From assembly GCA_022559985.1 (NCBI GenBank), contig JAFJTR010000005.1, positions 620,001 through 684,000 of the forward strand: 64,000 nt of DNA. The letters are read 5' to 3'. A program made the translations under genes and the position numbers. This DNA is from Parastagonospora avenae f. sp. tritici 18332-5 (taxonomy: Eukaryota > Ascomycota > Dothideomycetes > Pleosporales > Phaeosphaeriaceae). Shown here piece after piece: positions 43,678-55,258 of this stretch (its first letter is position 1; each line of letters opens with the position of its first letter). The notes below the pieces were generated by a model, which was not told the origin of the DNA, ran no database searches, and saw only the letters and a program-made list of their open reading frames with translations.

Positions 43678-44854
43678 TCACGCCTTGGTGCCAACGCCGT
43701 CAGTGTGCGTAGAGCTACTCCGCCCGGACGCCTCCTCGTGCTTGCTTAATAGTGCCTTCAGGTCGGTTGTAGTATGCTTGCCGCCATTCTTCTCGGTGAT
43801 GAGGCCCTTGAGCCAGGCGTTCTCAGTTTCCAGTTGCTGTACCTTTTGTTCCAGCCTGGTAGCCTTGTCTTGCATCTCCTTCGCGGTCTGCTCAAGTGCT
43901 TGCTCACGCTGCTTCTTCTTCACACGGAAACGTGCGCTGGCAGCTGTGTTGCGGCGACGCTTGTCTTCTTCTGCAGCGACGCGCACCGACTCGTCTAGTG
44001 ACTCGTGTGTCGTGGAAACGATACTGTCGAGCTTGCGTTTCTTCGCAGCCTGGTCGAAACCTTGTGTGACTGGAGAGATCGATGATGCGGGTGACCCATA
44101 TGTGGCGGGGAGAGGATAGTGGTTTGGCTGCTGTGGTAGACTGTGCATGGAAGCATCAAGCAGAGGTGTGGAGCCGAAGTTGTTGAAGTCGGTGAACTGG
44201 AAGTCACCTGTGAAGAGATGAAAGTCAGCCATGCCGTCTGAAAGTGGTGACGAGGTGAAATGCTCGAGGCACGATGCTATCTGTGGTGTTGTACCGAGCA
44301 GCACGGGCAATTGCGTGCTTCGCGGGCATCGTTCGCTCAGCTGCAGGGCTGCGCCTTGTGCGTGCCATCTGAGTGGCTAATATACGAGTGTGGGGGTGAT
44401 AACTGCATGTCGGGCGCATGGCGGGGTTCGCATGTGCCTGCGACATGCGCCCATTGGCCGACGGATTGCAGACAGTGTGCGACCATCGCGGCCAGACTAC
44501 GAGCTGCCATGCATACCGTCGTGAAGAGAAATAGAGCGACGAGATGCACTTACCGTTCAAGTTGAACTCCATGCTGGGATCCGCGCTAGTTTGGATACTG
44601 TGCTTACGCGAATTATCTCCGAAACCCGGCTGAGTTGATTGCTCAGCAGTAACGCCGACTTCTAGGTCAATGGGCGCGTCGAAACCAGGAATGGGGTTGT
44701 TGTTGATGTCAAAGAACTCGTTGTTGAGGAACGCTGAGAAGTCTTCTCCGGATTCCACGGGCTCGTCGAGGGGACCTTGCGGTGGTGATAATTGGTTCAA
44801 ATTGGCGATGTACTGGGACACATTAGGACCCCGGTGGCCCTTGTATGCCGACAT
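43678..44854 (-). CDS. metR: bZIP transcription factor, Cys-3/MetR type
   Basis: Two exons (44854-44554 and 44207-43678) around an unusually long 346-bp intron give 276 residues. The basic region EEDKRRRNTAASARFRVKKKQRE (about 180-202) is the Cys-3/MetR/Gcn4-related type, followed by a leucine zipper to about 245 (KEMQDKATRLEQKVQQLETENAWL). The N-terminus MSAYKGHRGPNVSQYIANL and acidic segment look like an activation region. In Neurospora and Aspergillus such factors switch on sulfur-assimilation genes when sulfur is limiting; that role is inferred from the DNA-binding domain. A nuclear-localisation-like AAKKRKL precedes the bZIP. Intact. Divergent from CHL4. Confidence 0.87.
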
Positions 44855-45793
44855 AGGCGACAGCGTCGTGTCTCACGAGATGAGCGGTGGTAGACTCGAC
44901 GACCACAGAGATGCTGTAGGTGAATGGAGGCCTGGAGGGGAATTTCGGAGATGCGGCGACGGCCGTGTTGAGGAGTGGGTCTCGAATCGGCGCGCTTGTC
45001 TCAATGCAAATTTTCGATTATTATTGACGTCGTGAATGTTCAGTGTACGGATGGTAGTTGTGTCTGCCTCACGAGGGTCGCGTTGGGGAAGCAGCAAGAG
45101 GATGTGTGGAGAAGTGGTGACGTGAAGAACTGTCAGAGGGAGCCAGGCGATGACCCAGCGATGCCCCGCCGATGTGAGTGCCGGATTAGCGATCAACCAC
45201 GAGCCAACACCCCACGCTCGGCCCAATCTCGCTCTTGGAAATCGTATTGCGAATGCCCGCTTCCCTTTGCCAATTAGAGATGTCTTTAAGTGAGCGAGCC
45301 GTGTTTTTCGGCGCTTTTCGCGGCAGAGACGAGTTTTATCACTTTATCGTTGTTCTTTCACTCGTTCGTTAGTATTGTCGTCCTCGGCAGAGTTTGTAAT
45401 CCTGCCGGGAAGGTGATGCTTTAACCAATAACACGCTGAGGCTGTCCTCCGAGCTATCTTGCGCCGGACATGCGTCAACGTTTTGCCGCGCTGGAATGAC
45501 CGCATGCTCGGCGGACCTCGGAACGGATGAACTACACGTGAACTGTAGTGAAAGGGCAAATCACGTGGTCTAGGCGACACCACCATGAGAAGTAGCCGCG
45601 ATGTGTGCTCAGATACAATTGTTTCACGCAAGCATGCCAAACTCGATTGCTGTCCCTCATTACAAGTCGACGTAGTGACAGCGTCACGTGCACAGGTCTC
45701 GACTTGGTCGCGTCTTAACGCGTCTAGCAGCATCTATCGATAAGGCGATCAACAACATCCTCATTGCCAACTCCATGTAGACGGCAGCCCACC
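44855..45793. promoter_or_regulatory. Divergent promoter metR-like / CHL4 with three CACGTG boxes
   Basis: A 939-bp intergenic region. CACGTG occurs three times near the CHL4 side, at 45535-45540, 45562-45567 and 45685-45690. In yeast this hexamer is the Cbf1 site, used both in sulfur-gene promoters and at centromeres. Short open frames here have no domain. Confidence 0.6.
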
Positions 45794-47311
45794 ATGGCGA
45801 CCGCCCCGGATTACAAGAATATACCGCATTCTCACCGCTTACCTATATCACATCGCGATATTCAGCGAACATTTACGAAGTTGTCCAGGCAATCGCTCGT
45901 ATCGCTCGCGCAACAATGGCTCAGCAAGAAGAACCGCGACTTTTGCAAGCCTTTCCTACTCAGCGACCGCAAAGACGCCGACGAGGAGGACGATGAGGAG
46001 TTGTACGAACCGGCGCAGAGCTATGAAGAGCTACAAGAGACATATAGAGAGCTAGCCGCGCGCAAGGGCGGGCGAAGAGAGGTGCTCGACCGCATACTCG
46101 AGGGAGACTGGAGGATAGGAATTTCCATGTACCAGCTAGCAACTGCGGAGATACAATACCTGCTCGACCACCCAAACGCTTTGCGTTGGACCGCCAAGCG
46201 ATTGACCAAGATTGCGAATGCGCGCTCAGCAGTCACGGATATGGAGGTCACGAACGACTCGGACCATCTTCCACGATTTCAGGCGCAAACCTTCATGTCA
46301 AATCTGGCGAGAGAACTCACGCCGCTTATGAAGGCGCACTACCTGATTACGCGCATCAAGACGTCACCAATGACTATCTTGAGGGTATACATACATGACT
46401 CGCCGTACAGCATAGAGAGCTCGTTGGCTGTAGACTCAAGCAGTCCCGATAGCGCCAAAGCAGTATTCTTCGTATGGCCAAATGGATCACCCTTCGTGTA
46501 TTCGTCCTTGGCTACGCTTACTGGTCAGGTCGTGGGCGATGATGGAAGACATCTGAGAGACATCGTACAGCAGGCAATACCAAAGGCATTCTCACGGCCG
46601 TCCGCACGCTACCAACTCACAAGCACAAACTTCACCACCAAATCACTAGACGCTCTGCTTACATATCGCGGACCTGGGAAGAGCAATGCAGCAACGGGAG
46701 GCTGGAGCATCTTTCAGGACCATAGTTTCAGTCAGAACGCGCTTGACTTCATCACGACTCAGCGAGGTGATGGACAGGATAAGAATGGGGTGGGTAAGCA
46801 CGCGACAAACGGCAATGCGAAGTCTGGCCCAGATCGACCTAAGCGAATGGCAGAGAGCACAGACACCCCCAAAGCCAAGCGCAGGAAGGAAGTAGCAGCT
46901 GGGCGATTTGGAATTTCTGCAAAGGCAGATGACGGACAAGGACTCGAGCGTTTCGAGGTACGCATTGATGATGCATTTCCGGCTGCTCCGGGAGGGAGCA
47001 AGGCGCAACAAGACGGCGACACATCCAATCTCGATGACCAGACTACCAACCAATCCCGAAGAGGCCGCCCTTCCTTCCTCGATCGAACCGCCGAAGACCT
47101 CGAGGACATACAGAACGAAGAAGGCTGGGTACCCAATGTTCGTGTCGCATTTCAGGGCACGCATGTCTTTGCTGGAATTCGCCAATTAGTCGAAGAGGGC
47201 ATTGTGGACGGAGAGAAGATGCCCGGCTGGATGACTGGCGAGGCAGGAGTCACGATAGGCACAGTGAGAGAGGGGCGCATACGATCCAAAGAAGGCGTGC
47301 CTGGCGTCTGA
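45794..47311 (+). CDS. CHL4: Inner kinetochore protein Chl4/Mis15 (CENP-N)
   Basis: A single exon. I place the start at the ATG at 45794 (MATAPDYKN), which gives 505 residues; an in-frame ATG 30 bases upstream is less likely. Family features are LPISHRDIQRTFTKLSRQSL, GRREVLDRILEGDWRIGISMYQLATAEIQYLLDHP, and the second half with LDALLTYRGPGKSNAATGGWSIF. The C-terminus ends VAFQGTHVFAGIRQLVEEGIVDGEKMPGWMTGEAGVTIGTVREG. Chl4/CENP-N is a CCAN component that binds CENP-A chromatin and links to Iml3/CENP-L. A Lys/Arg-rich linker (PKAKRRKE) lies in the middle. Intact. Confidence 0.92.
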   Translation: MATAPDYKNIPHSHRLPISHRDIQRTFTKLSRQSLVSLAQQWLSKKNRDFCKPFLLSDRKDADEEDDEELYEPAQSYEELQETYRELAARKGGRREVLDRILEGDWRIGISMYQLATAEIQYLLDHPNALRWTAKRLTKIANARSAVTDMEVTNDSDHLPRFQAQTFMSNLARELTPLMKAHYLITRIKTSPMTILRVYIHDSPYSIESSLAVDSSSPDSAKAVFFVWPNGSPFVYSSLATLTGQVVGDDGRHLRDIVQQAIPKAFSRPSARYQLTSTNFTTKSLDALLTYRGPGKSNAATGGWSIFQDHSFSQNALDFITTQRGDGQDKNGVGKHATNGNAKSGPDRPKRMAESTDTPKAKRRKEVAAGRFGISAKADDGQGLERFEVRIDDAFPAAPGGSKAQQDGDTSNLDDQTTNQSRRGRPSFLDRTAEDLEDIQNEEGWVPNVRVAFQGTHVFAGIRQLVEEGIVDGEKMPGWMTGEAGVTIGTVREGRIRSKEGVPGV

Positions 47312-47508
47312 GTCTGGTTCAATGACCATGTTCTAATGTTTGTGGCGTTCATTGGTGTTTTGATATCGGTATACCCAGGTCTACGAGGCGTCATAGCGAG
47401 ACTTAATGGTTGTTTACATACGAATCGACTTGCTTTACGACGTCCATCATATATCGTTCATTCGTCTAAACAAGCAGTCCAGGCTTACTTTCAGGTCCGG
47501 CCATCCTA
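47312..47508. other. Short convergent spacer
   Basis: 3' flanks of CHL4 and the 2EXR-like gene; nothing recognised. Confidence 0.5.
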
Positions 47509-48085
47509 TCACATACGATTCATGACCTGTTCTTCCGCATCAATAAATAATTGCTCCCACACACTGATCTCCCCTGAAGGCTTTACATTAGGAAACGGTT
47601 TGTACACGCTCTCAACCTCATCAAGAGCATCAGCAAATATGGTGCTCAGGCTCGGGAGAAGAGAAGTAATCTTCGCAGAGTTCTCCACGCCAATGGTCCA
47701 TTCAGCAGCGCGCGTCGAGACACAAAAACTTGTATCAAATGTCGTGAGGGGGTAGAAGATAGGCAGGGCTTCGTAGCGCACTTGGCGGCTGACCAGTATG
47801 AGAGCCGCAGCAGACTGAGATTAGTTCCAGAGCTCGGATGGACCGGTTTCGTCGTGGTTGAATCGGACTACCGTCGTAGATGAGCGGTAGGCCTCGATGT
47901 AGATCATGTTGCGGATTTCGGAAGGGAGTTTGAGAAGAGGGGAGGTGAGCTGGTTCTTGCATGTGCTATGGGCTTGTTAGTATATATTCTTAACGAACAC
48001 TTGATTGCTCTTACATGTCTTGTTCGTTCTGAGTATCTGGCAAGGCATTATCCGCGCCGAGTGGTTTGGAGAGTGTAAAAGACAT
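47509..48085 (-). CDS. F-box-like/2EXR-type hypothetical protein
   Basis: Three exons (48085-48015, 47965-47872, 47814-47509) can be joined in frame with introns of 49 and 57 bp; the second intron has a good branch-site match (CTAAT) just before CTCAG. The 156-residue product carries LLKLPSEIRNMIY, the signature of the short F-box-like/2EXR helical module that is very abundant in dothideomycetes, then SRQVRYEALPIFYPLTTFDTSF. Function unknown; such proteins are often lineage-specific. Confidence 0.7.
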
Positions 48086-49148
48086 TGTAGTTGAGGGGGA
48101 AAGTTGTGGAGTCTTGGAGAGGGCGATGTTAATGAAACGGGTGTTGGTTCAAGGCTAGATATTTTAAGGTACTCGGCGATGGGGTGGCGGACAGGAAAGA
48201 GAAAGTTTCGAGTAGCGATAAATGAATTGCTCTAACCGAGCACTTCACAGCTAGGGCTATCAGGGATGAGATTATGTAAAGCCTGACTATGTTCTATGTT
48301 TGAATGATCTTTGATTGGCGATAATGTAATCCGGCGTAACAGGTTATAGTGTCGAGAGCATAGTTCAACTGAATATGCAGACGCACGGGTGCGATCTGAC
48401 ATTGAAAATATATAACAACATGCCATTAACTAGAATTTTTAAGCAACGGACGAGCGTAGCTGTCGCGTGCAAAGTACATTTCTATACTGAATTGAGTTTC
48501 ACGAATCAAGTGAATGTATAAAAGAATCAACGACTTATAATATCATGACTCGCGATCTTAGCAAAGAATTCATATCCTCATGTATTTCCCACATGCGTCT
48601 GTTCTTCTTGATGGGTTCCAGCAAATTTCCAGGTTCCTCGGATCGTCGTGATCGGGTCTGTGGGCATTCGCCTACAAGTTTGCTGCTCTGGACTACCTAT
48701 GATCAAGAATTTATGCAGAATAATAGGGTTCGGATAATCATATGTAAGTGCACTTTCCATCTGGTCGCAGTTGTCAGTACTTAATGGTTTTGAGTTCCCG
48801 TTAATGACTCAGGTAAGCACTAGCTGCACTAGAGAAGCAAGCACCTCGAAGCTTGCAGCACCTTCCTGATCCTGCTACTGGCTGCAATTAAACTCAAAGA
48901 TGAGAAAAGGCGGTAACAATCATCAACCCCTGGTCTCGAAACGGACGCTCGAGGTTGCACCACGAACCCAACTCGCTGGTCACCCTACCCCGCAGTCTAG
49001 GATCACTTGGTCGGGAAGGTAACGATCATGTACTCGCAACCAAGATGACGTTGCGCAAAGTATAGGACGCCATTGCACCCGGGCTGTCCGCCCTTACAAC
49101 AACGATGTCTTTTCCGCTCCACTATTGTCTCCCAAGATATGCTTCACG
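48086..49148. promoter_or_regulatory. Divergent intergenic region upstream of GH92
   Basis: About 1.06 kb, AT-richer than its flanks, with only short frames. It should contain the promoters of the 2EXR-like gene and the GH92 gene. Confidence 0.5.
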
Positions 49149-51635
49149 ATGAAGTCTTTCACCCACCTTCTGTTGCTCACTCAGTATGCAACATCAGTGT
49201 TGTCGGAGATAACATCAAGACAAGCATCAGATTCAGATGTTCTAAAATGGGTTAACACTCTAATCGGCAGTCAAAATGGCGGGAACGTCTTCGCGGGCGC
49301 GACATTGCCTTACGGCATGGCCAAAGGTTCGAGCCAGTCTGCAGACGATTGGCTCTACGTACTGATCATCATCCAGCTGTCGCAGATGTAGACGGAGCGA
49401 ACACAGGAGGCTTCTCGACGGACAACTCCAATATCACCGGATTCTCTGCGCTTCACGACTCTGGAACTGGAGGAAACCCAAGTTTGGGTAACTTTCCTAT
49501 ATTTCCGCAGCTCTGCTTGAGTGAAGACATCAACACGTGCAAGTTTCCGATCGCAGCACGAGCGACGCAGTACAAGAACGACTCCATCAAAGCAAAACCG
49601 GGTTACTTTGGTGTCACGCTCGTCAATGGCATCCAAGCTGACATGGCTGTCTCGGAACACGCGGCGCTGTTTCGGTTCAATTTTACGGAGGCATCAGCCG
49701 GTAATAGCAGTGTAGATCCAATGATCATGCTCGATCTTACGGATCTTTGGGCGAGTCGACAAAATGCCTCAATCAGCATTGATGCAGAAGATGGAGGTAC
49801 GACCGGAAGTATGAGAGGCAATGGCACATTTCTACCCAGCTTCGGGGCTGGGTCTTATGGTGCTTACTTCTGCCTTCATACCTCAGGCGGTAAGATTAAA
49901 GATTCAGGAGTGTGGGTGAATGATCGCGCTGGGTCGGAGCCGAAAGAACTCTTTGTGACGCGTGGCTTCAATCTATTCTACTTGCAAGCCGGCGGCTATT
50001 TTCGATTCCAAGGGCCAGTATCAGGACCTATCCTAGCACGCATGGGACTGAGTTTCATCAGCACCGAGCAAGCTTGCCAAAATGCTGAGCGAGAGATCCC
50101 TGGACCAGTTTTTGACTTCGACGGCCTGGTTGCTGCAGCTGAGCAGGCGTGGCACAAGAAGTTCATACCGATTTCCATCGAGTCTAAGGGTATCAACGAC
50201 AGTATACAAACCAGCTTCTGGAGTGCTGTTTACAGGACCATGATTTCTCCACAGGACTACACTGGAGAAAACCCACACTGGCAGAGCGACAATCCATATT
50301 ACGATTCCTTTTATTGTATCTGGGATATGTTTCGGGTTCAACTGCCATTGTTGACTGTTCTCGACCCTGCAGTAATGTCGAAAATGGCGACGAGTTTGCT
50401 CGACACGTACAAACACCGTGGCTGGCTGCCAGACTGCATGATGAGTACCTGCAAAGGCTGGACGCAAGGCGGATCCAACGCAGACAATGTCCTCGTCGAT
50501 GCGTACGTCAAGAACCTCACAGGTATTGACTGGAATCTCGCATACGAAGCGATTGTCAATGATGCAGATAACGAGCCTTTGGAGTGGAACAAGGAAGGTC
50601 GTGGAGGTTTGACCAGCTGGAAGAAGCTTAGGTATATTCCGTCTTCGGACTTCGATCCCATCGGCTTTGGCACAAACTCACGAAGCATCTCCCGAACTCT
50701 GGAGTACAGTTACAATGACTTCAATCTGGCTACTCTTGCAAAGGGCATAGGAAAGAACACCTCGTCAAAGTATCTCGCGCGAGCTACGAACTGGGAGAAT
50801 CTGTTCAAAGCAGATCAAAAGTCGTTCATCAATGGTGTAGATACTAACTTCACGGGCTACTTCCAACCGAAGTACCTGAATGGTACCTGGGGTTTCCAAG
50901 ATCCCATCGACTGTAGTCCACTGACCAGTTTCTGTTCGCTTACGTCCAACCCGAAAGATACTTTCGAGTCCAGTATCTGGGAGTACCAATTCTTTGTGCC
51001 TCACGATGTCGGGAAAGTCATCGATCTCCTCGGTGGCGACGACACTTTCATAAAGAGGCTGAACTTCTTCCACACTTCAGGCCTTGCAGATATTGGTAAC
51101 GAGCCAGTCTTCCTAACGGTTTTCATGCCTCACTATGCAGGTCGGCCCGCGCTTTCTGCCGAAAGAGTACATTATTGTAAGTCACGAAAGCTCCAAACTC
51201 TTAGCCCATAGCTCATGCGTGATAGACATTCCGTCATCCTTTAATTCATCCTTAGCCGGTCTACCAGGAAACGATGACTCTGGCGCCATGGGTGCCTTTA
51301 CGATTTTCAGTATGCTCGGTCTCTTCCCCAACCCCGGTCAAAATGTCTACTTCATCACCCCACCTTTCTTCGAGAGCTTCAGTATCACTAGTCCAGTCAC
51401 CAACAAGACGGCGACGGTCCACAGTACCAACTTCGACAGCACGTATAAGAACATATACATTCAGAGTGCTAAGCTCAATGGTGAGACATACACAAAGAAT
51501 TGGATCGGCCATGAGTTCTTTACGCAAGGTTGGACGCTAGAGTTGGTTCTTGGAGACAAGGAAAGTGATTGGGGAATGAAGGCCGAGGACAGGCCACCGA
51601 GCATGTCGGATGCACAAGGCAGTATGCGGATGTAG
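49149..51635 (+). CDS. Secreted GH92 alpha-1,2-mannosidase-like glycoside hydrolase
   Basis: Three exons (49149-49326, 49377-51176, 51226-51635) with introns of 50 and 49 bp give 795 residues. A signal peptide (MKSFTHLLLLTQYATSVLS) leads into the GH92 start VNTLIGSQNGGNVFAGATLPYGM and GGFSTDNSNITGFSALHDSGTGG. Later signatures are DNPYYDSFYCIWDMFR, LLDTYKHRGWLPDC, GGSNADNVLVDAYVKN, YSYNDFNLATLAKG and GNDDSGAMGAFTIFSMLGLFPNPGQ. GH92 enzymes are calcium-dependent exo-alpha-mannosidases; fungal secreted members are thought to trim mannan or N-glycans. The first intron donor is GTTCGA, a weak but GT-type site. Many NxS/T sequons. Intact. Confidence 0.92.
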
Positions 51636-51683
51636 TTTGTGTTGCGATGTAGTTGTACTGTCTACTGTAATGAAAACGCCACG

Positions 51684-52517
51684 CTACTTCCTAGTCCGTG
51701 TGCTCTTTCGCGTGCCCTCAGTAGGCGGGTTTGTCTCGCTCGCCTTCCTTTTCGTACCCTTCTTTACCTCTTTCTTCACTGCCTTTTCTTTCATAGCTTC
51801 ATCCCCCTCGGCCTCGTCTTCTCCAGCCTTTTCTTCTTCCTCGGCGCCATCACTGTCGGCACTAACATCCACACTTTCCTTGCCCAACACCCAAGCCACC
51901 CTCTCAACATCCACCGCCCTCACACCCAACCTCTCAATCAGCACATCTACCTTCTCCAGCAACATCTCATACTCTTTAACATTATACTTGATCTTGCGTT
52001 GCCAGCCACCCGGACTCCCTGGCTCATCCCACATACACCACCTAAACAGCTCGTCCGAGAAGAACGGAACAACATCTGGTGCAGCCACAGAAAGCAGCAA
52101 AGATGCAGTTGCTGGCCCAATGCCTTTGAGATTCGTCAGGATCTTCAGGGCAGGTAATGGCTGCTTAGCAATCATCTTGAAAGCTGATGTTGTCGTTTCT
52201 TGCACTACGTCTGCTGGGTTGGATTGCACAAGTGAGAGCAGTTTAGGGCGGAAAGTGCCGTGTTTTCTGATTGCTGCATTAATATGGTAATCACGCTGTG
52301 GAGGTACTTGTACTTGCAGCTTCCATTCTACAAGCTTCTCGACTTTATCTTTTGTTAGATGGCGATCATCGACTTTTCTCTTCGCGACGGCTGCCGGAAT
52401 GGTGTCGTAGCGCAGCGCGTCTAGATCGTGCAGTTTCTCTGGCACAGCGGGTTTGTAGCGCGACAAAACATCTTTGAAGGTCGTTTGTGTGATTTTGTTG
52501 ATGTGGTGAGAAGTCAT
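51684..52517 (-). CDS. Conserved fungal protein with GIGPATASLLL helix-hairpin-helix-like motif
   Basis: A single exon. The start is taken at ATG 52517 (MTSHHINKI), giving 277 residues; an in-frame ATG 23 codons upstream is less likely. Recognisable segments are LTKDKVEKLVEWKLQ, KHGTFRPKLLSLVQSN, LKGIGPATASLLLSVAAPDVVPFFSDELFRWCMWDEPG and IKYNVKEYEMLLEKV. GIGPATASLL resembles the helix-hairpin-helix of DNA-glycosylase-like proteins, but no catalytic residues can be claimed. The C-terminus is a long acidic then Lys/Arg-rich tail (KKGTKRKASET), suggesting nuclear location. I know this as a widespread uncharacterised fungal family. Confidence 0.78.
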   Translation of the reverse strand: MTSHHINKITQTTFKDVLSRYKPAVPEKLHDLDALRYDTIPAAVAKRKVDDRHLTKDKVEKLVEWKLQVQVPPQRDYHINAAIRKHGTFRPKLLSLVQSNPADVVQETTTSAFKMIAKQPLPALKILTNLKGIGPATASLLLSVAAPDVVPFFSDELFRWCMWDEPGSPGGWQRKIKYNVKEYEMLLEKVDVLIERLGVRAVDVERVAWVLGKESVDVSADSDGAEEEEKAGEDEAEGDEAMKEKAVKKEVKKGTKRKASETNPPTEGTRKSTRTRK

Positions 52518-52655
52518 TGTGGTTGATCTGTGGTTAATGGATGTTGGTGTTGGACTACCTAGGTACGCGACGCGTTGTGACGGCACGTGACCGGAGCACT
52601 AGGATGTGATAAGTATCTGGTCAGACATGCATCCCAGCAATATCTACCTGCAAAC

Positions 52656-54406
52656 ATGCTTTTGCCTCACGGCAACGCCCTTCCCCCAGACTACGTGGGT
52701 GGGATCACAGAAACGCACAACGGTAAAATTCAACAAGCAGCCGCCAACGATGATCTGGCCAAAGTCTCCGAATTCATAGACGGCGGAATTGATGTCAGCA
52801 GTCGCCACCAGGGCAAGACTGCATTATATCACGCCATTTGCAACGATAGTTCGGCAATGATGCGTTTGTTGCTGTCCCGTGGAGCTGATACCAGCTTGCG
52901 CGACGGCTGGGATCCAGATTGGCCTGATCGCTTCACTGCAGTGGAGAATGCTGCGCGTTTGAGTGCGAAAGCTGCTATGCAAGAACTGCTTGCGCATGGA
53001 TTTAGCGTTGAAGATTCCAATGCTTTATATTTCGCGGCATGTGAAAGTAATGCGGAGATGCTGGAGTTGCTTTTCGATAATGCTGAGAGCAGCATGTCGG
53101 ACGCGGCCCGTCAACACGCGTTCGCAATAGCCCTGCGTGAGTCGGCTGGGCGGCGGTCTTGTGAGCTGGTCCGATGGGTGTTGGAAAAGCGAGGTGATGA
53201 GCGAACGCGGGATGACCATTGGCAAGGCGCACTAGATTGCGCTTTTCTGACAGTCTTTCAAGGACTTACTGGCTTACGGTCCTGCCCAAATTCGCAGGAA
53301 TGTGATCAAGCAATTCAGGTTCTAGAAATCTTGATAGAAGCAGACGCGTCTGTCAATGCCCATAGCGACGATTCTTCAAAATGTACGGCACTGCATTATA
53401 CAATTCAACTGTACGCTCCACCGAAGCTCGTAGCCTTTCTGTTGGATCATGGCGCCGACGTAAACTTTAGAGGCCCTGCCGGGCGCTCGCCATTTTTCCA
53501 GCTTCTAGAGCATCCGAAAGCGACTGAAGAGCTTGTGAAGATGTTCACAGACGCTGGCGCAATCATCGGCCCTCCAGATTCTACAGGTCAAACAGGACTG
53601 CATTGTGTGCGAAAATCAAGCATAACCTCGTGGCTCCTCAAATCCGGCGCAGATATTTGTGCAGTGGATGATCAGGGCGAGACACCTCTTCACAAGGCTA
53701 GCTCGACATGCAACTTTGAATTGGTATCATTGTTCCTAGCGGCAGGCACACTAGTGGATCAACCAAATGACTTGGGCTGGACACCGTTCATGCAGTCTTC
53801 GTCCGTCAGGATCTCAAGAGCGCTACTCGATCGTGGCGCAAACATTCACGCTGTCTCTAAGCAGGGCATCACAGCGATTCATCGTGCCGCAAAAGCATGC
53901 GACCTAGACCTGGTCTCATTCCTGTTAGCGAGTGGCGCAGATGTCCACCTCGTGCAACACGGGAGGGTCGTATAAACGACCCCATTGTCGAGCATAATAC
54001 ACCGCTTCACCTAGCTGTTGCTTCCGCGTATGGTGGTACAAGAATAGGGGCGGCTTTGCAGATCGTTACTGCGCTGCTTGACCATGGCGCCGATATTGAA
54101 GCTAAAGAGGGCGCTGGAAGAACTCATTTACTGCTCGCCGTCTCAATAGAGCTGTATACCCCCTATGGCTTTATGCCCAACAAAGAAGTGGTCAATTACT
54201 TGTTGAAACGCGGAGCAGATCCTCACGCTGTTGATAACTCAGGGAAAAGTGCCTTCCAGATGGCCGATGAAAGGCACTACACGTTTGGCGTCACAGGGAA
54301 ATTTGAAAGGAAGTCTCTCCCTCGGCAATCATCACGAGATGTGTATGTGGGCCCGGGGAGAGGACGAGGAAGAGGGTTTAATGATAGAAGCAGCCTTCAG
54401 TCCTAG
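52656..54406 (+). pseudogene. Ankyrin-repeat protein with a frameshift
   Basis: From ATG 52656 a frame of 439 residues encodes repeated ankyrin units, for example KTALYHAICNDSSAMMRLLLSRGAD, TALHYTIQLYAPPKLVAFLLDHGADV, ETPLHKASSTCNFELVSLFLAAG and ITAIHRAAKACDLDLVSFLLASGADV. It ends at a stop at 53973-53975 in the middle of the repeat array. The next frame continues at once with NTPLHLAVASAYGG, LLDHGADIEAKE, VVNYLLKRGADPHAVDNSGKSAFQMA and a Gly/Arg-rich end (GRGRGRGF). A one-base change near 53960 joins them. No spliceable intron restores the array without removing a repeat. It may be a recent pseudogene, a truncated but functional allele, or an assembly error. Confidence 0.78.
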
Positions 54407-55258
54407 GGGACAACCGGCTGGTCAAGGCTCGCCCGAGAGCCATGGATGTAGTGAAAAAGATCGGATAAAAAAACATTTTTTCGAGTGCTTTGGGTATACA
54501 ATATAGCCTCCTTCACTCTCGACTCAGCAGCGTTAGGTGGGAGATCGTCATTCATCACACAATAGCTACCGCATGCAGGTGCTCGAAAACATTTTATTTG
54601 GAGTGCAATAGTCAGTTTAACAAGAAATGAGCATATCTGGTGTCGTTGACGTATTAAGATAGCATTGCAGTTGATAATTGATCGATAGAGGTCAGTATGA
54701 CGCGTTGGCGCGCTAAAAGAAAGGCAAATCGGCTCAGATTGGTTCAAAGAGTTACTTTTTAAACATATCATCACACTCCGTGTCCTACTTGTTGCAGTGC
54801 GTGTATGCTTCGTTGAGCTCATTTGCGCGTCACTTGGTGTTGAATGGGCTCCCTGCTAGCTAGCAAATGCTATCAGCACTTACGCGCGAGGCAGAAAGGT
54901 TTGCACGGTGTAGACATCGCACGAGGGGGGGTTGTGGGTAACTAGTGTTGATTGCTTCTGCCCTTCTAAGGCTGTGCGAAGGAAAGATATTTATCCCTTT
55001 GTGCGTACGACGTTACACGAGACTATGTCACGTGACTGCTAACTGTGCACCTCAATGCCGCTGTTTGGACACTTGGCATAGTTGCCTTCACCCAGTGATT
55101 TTGAGTCGTGAGGACGGCGGCTGCAGCCTTCACCTCACTATCACCACCGCAAACCTGCGCTGCAAACTTGTGGCCTAACAAAAATATTCTCATCGACCTC
55201 ACCCTCTCCATTTCCACATCCACGACAAATGAAACGCATGTCATAATTCGACACGAAC
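54407..55258. promoter_or_regulatory. Intergenic region between ankyrin and BTB genes, CACGTG at 55029-55034
   Basis: Short frames only. A CACGTG core in TGTCACGTGACT lies about 225 bp upstream of the BTB gene start. Confidence 0.45.

Noticed and set aside
53950..54020. An intron to rescue the ankyrin gene
   Set aside because: The only GT-AG pair that shifts the frame suitably would delete the NTPLHLA ankyrin motif, so a frameshift is the simpler reading.
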